Origin: Pseudomonadota bacterium
Lineage (GTDB): Bacteria > Desulfobacterota > Binatia > Binatales > Binataceae
Direction: 5' to 3'
DNA: 64,000 nucleotides
NCBI GenBank assembly: GCA_021323945.1
Contig: JAJPKA010000014.1
Span: 186,001 to 250,000, forward strand
Shown here: one piece after another, positions 58,014-64,000 of the stretch
How the letters are laid out: each line of letters begins with the position of its first letter
Numbering within the stretch: position 1 is the first letter of the stretch
Position numbers and translations under genes: made by a program
Notes under the pieces: model-generated
Seen by the model: only the letters and a program-made list of their open reading frames with translations
What the model was told of the DNA's origin: nothing
Database searches by the model: none

Positions 58014-59720
58014 TTACCGCCGCAGCAGCAGACTGCGGATGAATCTCGGATCGATCTCCCGCGAGGGGTCAAGCTCGGCGAATTCTTCCTCGAGCATGTT
58101 GAGACAGGAATTGACAAAACCTTCACAGCGCTCTCGCAGCTCGGGCTCCAGGCGACTTTCCAGAATGTCCCGGACGACTTGCTGGAATCTTTCAGATAGC
58201 CGCGCCGGCCGATCGGCCGTCATTAAAGCAGCGCGGACGTCGCGAAGCCGGTTTGCTTCGAACGGCTCGATCGCCAGTCGTCTATCGAGGCACTGTCGTG
58301 CCATGAGGGTGAGCAGAATCTGACTGAGTCGGACTTCGTGGCCAGCAACATTCGCGCGAAACTGGGCCGAAGCGATATCGAGCCCTACCAGCGATTTGAA
58401 GAGGTCCGGAACGGCATCAAGTTGCTCGAGCATCGCATAACCCAAATGGAGATCGCGCATCGAGCGAAAATCACGCATTGTGGTAGAGCCGTCGCGGTCG
58501 AGCCCGCCATAGAACTGCGGGCGGCGCTGCAGGAAACCCGCTAGCGCTTCCCGATAGGGCGAATCCAGGTAAGGGATTTCGCGGGTCCGCTGGGCCGAGA
58601 GCCCAAGCTTGGTCACCAGCGCCTGGGCGCGTGTGCGCAGATCAATGGTCAGGCTGACCCCGAGCCGAAACAACAGTTGCAGATGGGTGGCACGGAGGTG
58701 CTCGATTGCCGAGGTCAGGTCGCCGGCGGCCAGATTCTCTAGTGCAAGATTGAGATAATTGTGGGTCATTTCGACCGCAACGCGCACCGCCTCCAGGTCA
58801 CCAAAGTCTACCGACAGAGCCACCAGCACCTGGTTCGAAACCAACGCCATCTCGCTGCGCAACTGGCGCTGTCCTTGCGCGGCAAAGCCGGCGGTCAGCG
58901 CCATATTGAAGAGCGAATTTTCACCGATACTCAAAACCGGGGACATCTCAGGGGGCATTACGTCGTCGCCCTCCAAGGCATCACGGATCGGCGGTGCGTA
59001 TTCCGAGCGGAGTTCGAGAAACCTTTGCGGATTTATATAGCTGAACACGGCCTGGGCATCGTAATAATCCGGGAAGCCATGATCGGCAAGACGAGCACTA
59101 CGGAACTGGTATGCTTGCTCCTCCAGTTCGGCCTCAACTCCCCAGTAAATCTCTTCCATTAAGGCGGTAAAGTAATTGTAATCGCGCTCAAAAGCTTCCT
59201 CTAAAAATTCGAGCAGAAACTGATGTATCGTGTCGTAGCGAATTGACTCGATCAGGTAATGTTCATCGAATTGCACGAAGCGCTCCGAAGGCAGGTCGGG
59301 AGTATCCTGCGGCGCGTCCAAACGATGCACCTTGAAGTACTCGCGCAGTAGCAGTGACACCAGCTCCAGATCGATTCCCATCAAACCGTCGGCCAGCCGC
59401 TTGCGGCCGCCTTCAGCCAGCGCCTCGATCCATTCGCGCATCCGGTCCTTGTTCGGCTGATCCTTCTGCCAGCAATCGAGGTCGAACAGCCACCGCACCT
59501 GCTCAGGAACGGCGAGACTCAATAGATCGCCAGCATCTGCGATGCCGATTTCCTTGAGCGTGTAGAAAAGCGTCTCGGGAGCGAAAGAGCGAACCAACCG
59601 CTCCGCATCCGGCGACGATAGGATGAGATCGCGCTTTTGACGCGCAGGCAGGCCGTACAGGAATTCGAGCTTCTCCTGAAAAGGGAGGTTGAGGAATTCT
59701 TCTTGCCGGACTGTGCCCAT
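58014..59720 (-). CDS. DUF6178-like hypothetical protein
   Basis: A 568-residue cytosolic protein, without signal or membrane segments, largely helical. It resembles the DUF6178 proteins known from Desulfobacterota and relatives: an EFLNLPFQEKLEFLYGLPARQKRDLI opening, DLDCWQKDQPNKDRMREWIEAL, FDEHYLIESIRYDTIHQFLLEFLEEAFERDY and a YYDAQAVFSYINPQRF block. Its function is unknown. Convergent with the DUF151-PDZ gene, with 3 bp between the stop codons, and divergent from thiD. The family call rests on recall of the domain; I am fairly but not fully sure. Confidence 0.75.
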   Translation of the reverse strand: MGTVRQEEFLNLPFQEKLEFLYGLPARQKRDLILSSPDAERLVRSFAPETLFYTLKEIGIADAGDLLSLAVPEQVRWLFDLDCWQKDQPNKDRMREWIEALAEGGRKRLADGLMGIDLELVSLLLREYFKVHRLDAPQDTPDLPSERFVQFDEHYLIESIRYDTIHQFLLEFLEEAFERDYNYFTALMEEIYWGVEAELEEQAYQFRSARLADHGFPDYYDAQAVFSYINPQRFLELRSEYAPPIRDALEGDDVMPPEMSPVLSIGENSLFNMALTAGFAAQGQRQLRSEMALVSNQVLVALSVDFGDLEAVRVAVEMTHNYLNLALENLAAGDLTSAIEHLRATHLQLLFRLGVSLTIDLRTRAQALVTKLGLSAQRTREIPYLDSPYREALAGFLQRRPQFYGGLDRDGSTTMRDFRSMRDLHLGYAMLEQLDAVPDLFKSLVGLDIASAQFRANVAGHEVRLSQILLTLMARQCLDRRLAIEPFEANRLRDVRAALMTADRPARLSERFQQVVRDILESRLEPELRERCEGFVNSCLNMLEEEFAELDPSREIDPRFIRSLLLRR

Positions 59721-59887
59721 ACACCAACCGCATCCGACAGGCTCGAACCTGTCATCCTGATTAATCGCATCCTGAAAGTCGGAACATCTCGGTCGTCAGG
59801 GGCACCTTCCCATCTTTGGGCGTGGGGCGCCAATACGAGCGACCATCGCGGTATGCTAGCTTAGCACGGGTGACCTCGAACCGCATC

Positions 59888-60715
59888 GTGAGCCAACGGC
59901 GCATCAGGCACTTTCCAGTTGCAATGACAATTGCCGGCAGCGATCCGAGCGGTGGCGCGGGTCTTCAGGCCGATCTAAAGACATTCGCGGCGCTTGGCGT
60001 TTACGGTCTATCGGTGCTGACGGCAGTGATCGCGCAGAATAGCGCTCGCGTTCAGCGTGTGTGTTCGGTGTCAGCCGAAATGGTTACGGCTCAGCTTGGG
60101 ACGATCATTGAAGAGCGCAAGCCCGATGCCGTCAAGATCGGTGCGCTGGTCGCTGCGCCAATCGTCAAGTCAATAGCCAAGGCCATTGACCGATTTGGCC
60201 TTCCCGCCCCGGTTGTCGACCCGATACTGGTGGCAAGTAGTGGTGCGCGCTTGCTCGATCGTGGGGCTGAGCGGATCCTCAGTTCACAACTCATACCCCG
60301 TGCACTTCTTGTCACTCCCAATATTCCGGAAGCCGAAGTATTGAGTGGAATAAAAATTAATGGCATCAGCGCGATGCGTCAGGCGGCGCGGGCCCTGCAC
60401 AAACTGGGACCACGCTCGGTATTGATCAAGGGCGGCCATTGGCCGGCAGCGAGTGCTGCCGACGGCGTCTCATCCAAGGTAATTGATCTCTTTTTCGATG
60501 GGCGTCGCTTTGTCGAATTCGCGGCTGACCGTATCCCCGGTGGCGGGGCACACGGCACCGGGTGCGCCCTGTCGGCCGCGGTTGCAGCCTGGCTCGCGCG
60601 TGGTGCTGACCTCGAGACGGCAATCGCGCGGGCCAAGCGTTATGTCACGCAGGCGTTGAAACGGCGGCTCTTGATAGGAGCCGGCCGCTACGTGTTGGAT
60701 CATTCGACGCGCTGA
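59888..60715 (+). CDS. thiD: Hydroxymethylpyrimidine/phosphomethylpyrimidine kinase
   Basis: A 275-residue ThiD of the ribokinase fold. Seen: VAMTIAGSDPSGGAGLQADLKTFAALGVYG at the start, VVDPILVASSGARLLD, LVTPNIPEAEVLSG, and the anion-hole signature IPGGGAHGTGCALSAAVAA near 232-250 with the catalytic Asp replaced in the GAHGTGC motif position; usual for the family is GTGCTLSAA, which is retained. It phosphorylates HMP twice for thiamin. GTG at 59888 matches the usual distance to the first motif; longer frames start at 59816. No other thi genes are nearby. Confidence 0.9.
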   Translation: MSQRRIRHFPVAMTIAGSDPSGGAGLQADLKTFAALGVYGLSVLTAVIAQNSARVQRVCSVSAEMVTAQLGTIIEERKPDAVKIGALVAAPIVKSIAKAIDRFGLPAPVVDPILVASSGARLLDRGAERILSSQLIPRALLVTPNIPEAEVLSGIKINGISAMRQAARALHKLGPRSVLIKGGHWPAASAADGVSSKVIDLFFDGRRFVEFAADRIPGGGAHGTGCALSAAVAAWLARGADLETAIARAKRYVTQALKRRLLIGAGRYVLDHSTR

Positions 60716-60834
60716 CCGGTCTTTGCCGGTTTTGAGTCAGTTACGTCAGAACACACATGGCGCGCGCGGCTGCCTTCCAGTTATTCCTGGTTAGGATCGA
60801 GGGAAGCCTGCAAATGGCAGCTTAGCGAATAGCT

Positions 60835-60954
60835 CTACTTCTTCTGCTCCATTGCGCTCCCACAGCACTTAATTGTTCCGCTTCCGCCCTTGGTGACAAT
60901 CACTTGCGAGCCACACTTGCCACAGATGTAGACTTTTCCAAGCTGATTAGCCAT
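60835..60954 (-). CDS. Desulforedoxin-like small iron protein
   Basis: A 39-residue protein not found by length-filtered gene calling. It has the four cysteines of desulforedoxin: CGKC (residues 11-14) and adjacent CC (30-31). Its sequence order VYICGKCG, then GGSGTIKCCG, then M-E-Q-K-K parallels the 36-residue desulforedoxin of Desulfovibrio and the N-terminal domain of desulfoferrodoxin. Such proteins bind one iron in an Fe(Cys)4 site and act in electron transfer or superoxide reduction. GGAG lies 9 bp before the ATG. It stands alone between thiD and the acyl-CoA operon, and has no desulfoferrodoxin catalytic domain. Confidence 0.75.
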   Translation of the reverse strand: MANQLGKVYICGKCGSQVIVTKGGSGTIKCCGSAMEQKK

Positions 60955-61000
60955 TTCAACCTACTCCAGAGCTCCAACCCCCAATTGCCGCGCTGAACGG

Positions 61001-61816
61001 TTAGCTGCCCTTGAAGATGGGTTTTCGCTTTTCCAGAAAGGCTCTAATTCCCTCAGCGCGATCGGCCGTAGTTTGTAGCAATGCGTAGAGGTCTTCTTCA
61101 AGCCTGATCCCCTGCTCGAGTGTCATATCAATGCCCTTGTGGACGGCTTCCTTGACCAGGCGGACGCCGAGAGGCCCTCGACTTTCGATTCGTTCACAGA
61201 GATCGCGAGCGGTCCGCTCCAGGTTCCGCCGGTCATCGGCCAGATAGGTCACCAACCCACGGCGCATCGCCTCGACCCCCCCAATCTCGTGGCCAGTCAG
61301 CAACATCGTCAAAGCCTGGGTTGCGCCAACCAGCCGGGGTAGACGTTGGGTACCACCGAAACGCGGCAGCATTCCGCGTTCGAGCTGGGTCATCGCAAAC
61401 CGCGCTCTTTTGGTAGCTATTCGCAGATCCAGCGCGAGGGCTAATTCGAGGCCCTCGTCCAAGGCGTCGCCGTTCAGGATTGCGATTGTCGGCTTGGATA
61501 AGGCATAGAGAGATTCCACGGTGCGCGCATCCACGTCGGCGTCGAATCCTGAGCTGAAAGTGTCGCCTGCGCCGGTGATCGCCAAAACTCGGACCGTTTC
61601 ATCATCTTCGGCTTCTTCCGCCAACTCCATCAGTTCACGCGCCATTATCGCGCTTAGTCGGTTCTGCCGCGGCCGATTGAGGGTGACTAGCAGCGAGCCA
61701 CCGATTCGGCGGACCTCTATTGTACCTGCTTCAACGTTTTTGGGCTGCCGGCGTGATCGCAAATGGCCGCGTGAGCCGTCGGAGAAGGAGGAAAGTTCGT
61801 GTGAATTTCGCTTCAC
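61001..61816 (-). CDS. Enoyl-CoA hydratase/isomerase-family protein
   Basis: A 271-residue crotonase-fold protein. The oxyanion-hole segment is FSSGFDADVD (about 87-96). The second segment NGDALDEGLELALALDLRIA lacks the usual GGG but keeps a Glu (in DEGLELA), and TQLERGMLPRFGGTQRLPRLVG carries the second Glu region and the GGTQRL motif typical of true hydratases. The first 28 residues, rich in Ser and Arg, may be an over-long start; the GTG at 61816 lies 9 bp after the acyl-CoA ligase stop. Last gene of a minus-strand operon. Either enoyl-CoA hydration or isomerisation fits. Confidence 0.85.
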   Translation of the reverse strand: MKRNSHELSSFSDGSRGHLRSRRQPKNVEAGTIEVRRIGGSLLVTLNRPRQNRLSAIMARELMELAEEAEDDETVRVLAITGAGDTFSSGFDADVDARTVESLYALSKPTIAILNGDALDEGLELALALDLRIATKRARFAMTQLERGMLPRFGGTQRLPRLVGATQALTMLLTGHEIGGVEAMRRGLVTYLADDRRNLERTARDLCERIESRGPLGVRLVKEAVHKGIDMTLEQGIRLEEDLYALLQTTADRAEGIRAFLEKRKPIFKGS

Positions 61817-61825
61817 TGCACGAGG

Positions 61826-63388
61826 CTAATGTTGCGTTTGCGCCTGCTCTTGTTCGCGGGCATGCAACTCCTTGCGCAGGATCTTGCCCAGCGGGTTTTT
61901 GGGCAGCGCCTCGATAAAAACAATCTCTTCTGGTCGCTTAAAGCTTGCCAGTCGGGTGCGGCAGAACTCCCGCAAGCTATCGGCGCTAACCTGTTGCCCG
62001 GGACGCAGAACGACAAAGGCCTTCACCGTCTGGCCCCATTCCACGGATGGGACGCCAATTACCGCTGCTTCATCCACTGCGGGATGACTCATCAGAACCG
62101 CTTCGATTTCGGCGGGTGCGATGTTTTCACCGCCACGGATTATCATGTCGTCCTTTCGGCCCGCGAAAAATACGTAGCCATCCTCGTCTATCCAGCCCAG
62201 GTCGCCGGTGGCGCGCCATCCTTCGGCTAGTGCGGCGTCGTCTTCACGACCGGCGTAGCCTTTCATTATTCGGGGGGTACGGATGATGATTTCCCCGACT
62301 TGCCCCGGGGGTAAGAAGTTATTGGCTTCGTCCCTTACTCGGATTTCGACATCGGGAAGAGGCTTGCCGATGGAATTGAGACGCTTGAGCTTCAACTCGA
62401 CCTCAGCGGGAGAGCCCTCGATGCGGTGGTCGTCAGGGCCCAGCACCGTCAATGAAGACGTGGTTTCGGTCTGGCCGTACGCGTTCACGAACCCGACGCT
62501 TTTAGGGAACATGTCGATGGCGCGGCGGATGACTGCCAGAGGCATCGGCGCACCGCCGTAAGCCAGGTTGGTCAGTGACGAGAGGTCAGTGCTGGTGAAG
62601 GTCGGGTCGTCGAGCAACTGCTTCATCATCGTCGGCACGACGAAAGCATGCGTAACCCGTTCTCGCTCGACAAGCTCGAGCCACAATTTAGGCTCGAATT
62701 GGGGCATTACCACCATTTTCCGGCCGGTCCATAGATTGGTCATCATCGCGGTCGTCCCCGCGATGTGGTAGAAGGGCGCGCAGACCAGGAAGACGCCGCG
62801 ATCAGTGCCGTCGGCCATTTCCACGTTTGCTGTCACATAGGCCGTAAAGTCACGAAAACTCAGCATTACGCCCTTGGGAAGCGAGGTGGTGCCGCTGGTA
62901 TACATCAACACTGAAACATCTTCGTCCTCAACCTCGGCCTCGGTCTCATCGACTTCAGCCTTTTCGAGCAAGGTAGCCAAGCGAGGCATGCGGCCATCGC
63001 CCTGTCCCATTGCGACTAGTTGAGTGCCGGGCAGCTTGCTGGCGATACGGTTAATGAGCTCGACATAACGGTCACCGGTAAGCAGGATCCGGGCGTTGGC
63101 CGTGTTGACCATATATTCCAGTTCAGCATCTTTGGCCCGATAATTCAGCGGCAAAAATGTCAACCCGGCCTTGGCCGCCGCGTAGTAACTGGCGACATAC
63201 AGGTGGGAATTGGTATCGAGGATCGCGATCACGTCACGCTGACGCAGCCCCAATTGCTTAAACGTGAATGAAAGCTTCGCAATCAGTTCGTTTAAGGCCT
63301 GATAAGTCAGCCGTTCTTGGCCGAAGACCAGGATTTCCTGATTCGGCACAATCGACCCCGGTATCGTGACGAAGTTAACCGTATTCAC
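61826..63388 (-). CDS. Long- or medium-chain acyl-CoA synthetase (AMP-forming)
   Basis: A 520-residue AMP-dependent ligase activating a carboxylic acid to its CoA ester. Seen: VLMYTSGTTSLPKGVMLS (P-loop, about 162-179), GAPMPLAVIRRAIDMFP, the adenine motif AYGQTETTSSLT near 298, GDLGWIDEDGYVFFAGRKDDMII (hinge Asp and Arg) near 400-422, and the C-terminal GKILRKEL with catalytic Lys. GTG start at 63388 with AGGAGG 11 bp upstream. Substrate length cannot be read from the sequence. Sits between two crotonase-fold genes, so it likely starts a beta-oxidation-type route. Confidence 0.93.
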   Translation of the reverse strand: MNTVNFVTIPGSIVPNQEILVFGQERLTYQALNELIAKLSFTFKQLGLRQRDVIAILDTNSHLYVASYYAAAKAGLTFLPLNYRAKDAELEYMVNTANARILLTGDRYVELINRIASKLPGTQLVAMGQGDGRMPRLATLLEKAEVDETEAEVEDEDVSVLMYTSGTTSLPKGVMLSFRDFTAYVTANVEMADGTDRGVFLVCAPFYHIAGTTAMMTNLWTGRKMVVMPQFEPKLWLELVERERVTHAFVVPTMMKQLLDDPTFTSTDLSSLTNLAYGGAPMPLAVIRRAIDMFPKSVGFVNAYGQTETTSSLTVLGPDDHRIEGSPAEVELKLKRLNSIGKPLPDVEIRVRDEANNFLPPGQVGEIIIRTPRIMKGYAGREDDAALAEGWRATGDLGWIDEDGYVFFAGRKDDMIIRGGENIAPAEIEAVLMSHPAVDEAAVIGVPSVEWGQTVKAFVVLRPGQQVSADSLREFCRTRLASFKRPEEIVFIEALPKNPLGKILRKELHAREQEQAQTQH

Positions 63389-63392
63389 GCGA

Positions 63393-64000
63393 TTAGCTAC
63401 CTCCTGGTTGCGAAATGCGCATCAGCGCGATTCTGTTCGCCAGCCGCCGTTCGAGTTCAAGCCCTGCCGCGAGCGTTCCGTTCAGGCCCTCCCATACTGC
63501 CAGCTTCGCTATCGCGACGTGCTCACGCGGTAGGCGGCTTAGACGCACAGCCCATCTGTGGGCAGTTCGGTTCAGCGCATCGGGAGTGACCACCTGGGCA
63601 ACCAACCCCAAAGCCAGCGCCTGGCGAGCATCCAGCCAACGACCGGTGATACATAGATCCAGCGCCCAGCCAAAGGGCAGGCGGCGTGCGGCCGTCTGCG
63701 TGCCAGCAACGCCCGGGATCATCCCGAGGCCGGTCTCCGGCAAGCAAAACCGCGTGTCGGTGGCGGCTACGGCGACATCACACAACAGTACCATTTCCAT
63801 TCCGCCTCCCACGGTGAACCCATGGGCAGCGGCGATCGTGGGCACTGGCAAATTACGCAACCGCCCCCACACGTCACGGCGAAAACGGATCCATCGCGCA
63901 GCAGTCGGCGAAGGGGCCTGGCCGAATTCCGTCACGTCACCGCCCGTTGAAAAAGAGCTCCCGGCGCCAGCCAGAACCATCGCGCGGACCTCTGGATCGT
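63393..64000 (-). CDS. Enoyl-CoA hydratase/isomerase, 5' end outside the window
   Basis: The frame is open to the right edge of the window, so the N-terminus is missing; an internal ATG (63980) is not the true start, since the codons before it read as family sequence (DPEVRAMVLAGAG). Seen: FSTGGDVTEFG (oxyanion hole), HGFTVGGGMEMVLLCD with the catalytic Glu of a true hydratase (GGGMEM), and LPETGLGMIPGVAGTQTAARRL. The complete motif set favours real enoyl-CoA hydratase activity, unlike the GGGW paralogues at 17381 and 34069. First gene of the operon with the acyl-CoA ligase. Confidence 0.87.
   Translation of the reverse strand, partial: DPEVRAMVLAGAGSSFSTGGDVTEFGQAPSPTAARWIRFRRDVWGRLRNLPVPTIAAAHGFTVGGGMEMVLLCDVAVAATDTRFCLPETGLGMIPGVAGTQTAARRLPFGWALDLCITGRWLDARQALALGLVAQVVTPDALNRTAHRWAVRLSRLPREHVAIAKLAVWEGLNGTLAAGLELERRLANRIALMRISQPGGS

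Overview
The window is a moderately GC-rich bacterial chromosome segment, tightly packed with genes on both strands. It looks like an uncultured, probably soil or sediment, metabolically versatile bacterium. The gene set is rich in acyl-CoA and lipid functions (four crotonase-fold proteins, two class III CoA-transferases, an AMP-forming acyl-CoA ligase, a thiolase/DUF35 pair, two MaoC-type proteins). It also holds two luciferase-like flavin oxidoreductases, a B12-dependent ribonucleotide reductase, a desulforedoxin-like protein and a DUF6178-type protein. This mix fits the Desulfobacterota / Candidatus Binatota part of the tree. That placement is an inference from gene content; there is no rRNA or other phylogenetic marker here.

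Layout. 0.1-6.2 kb: a KaiC-like double RecA ATPase with a stand-alone receiver protein, then a secreted protein, an ExeA-like membrane ATPase with a TPR, and a coiled-coil protein. 6.4-16.06 kb: a tRNA-Glu(TTC) locus that has received at least two related integrative elements in tandem. The intact tRNA gene is at 15981-16058 (minus strand). Copies of its 3' part lie at 8590-8653 (64 bp, identical to 15961-16024) and at 6430-6465 (older, diverged). The 7.4-kb right element carries a tyrosine integrase, a zinc-finger protein, an AlpA-like regulator, a Toprim/DUF3854-SF3 primase-helicase and a compact operon of small proteins. The 2.2-kb left element is a deletion remnant that keeps a homologue of the last gene of the operon. 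The ends of the right element hold 9-bp, 10-bp and 11-bp tandem repeats that become neighbours when the element is circular; this is the most notable undescribed structure in the window.

16.1-26.4 kb: an acyl-CoA/flavin oxidoreductase/amidohydrolase cluster, then the TldD/PmbA protease pair and a HAD hydrolase. 26.7-31.4 kb: class II ribonucleotide reductase (nrdJ) with a likely NrdR operator, a DciA-like protein and a secreted protein. 31.5-40.8 kb: a LuxE-LuxC fusion acyl reductase followed by a second crotonase / VOC / flavin oxidoreductase / HAD / phosphoesterase / CoA-transferase group that echoes the cluster at 16-22 kb. 40.8-45 kb: adenylate/guanylate cyclase, SRPBCC protein, MsrB, citrate synthase and a small helix-turn-helix protein. 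45.1-49.3 kb: a catabolic operon (alpha/beta hydrolase, thiolase, DUF35, PHP esterase, two MaoC proteins). 49.7-60.7 kb: tRNA-Ala, GalU, LarC, QueE, an L,D-transpeptidase, a PcrA/UvrD helicase, RlmE, a DUF151-PDZ lipoprotein, a DUF6178-like protein and ThiD. 60.8-64 kb: a 39-residue desulforedoxin-like protein and a minus-strand acyl-CoA operon running off the right edge.

Function as a whole: the chromosomal genes point to oxidation or remodelling of fatty or polycyclic acyl-CoA substrates alongside ordinary housekeeping. The tRNA-Glu island is a small self-replicating-type integrative element with no capsid or conjugation genes in view, so it resembles a phage satellite or an integrative plasmid-like element.
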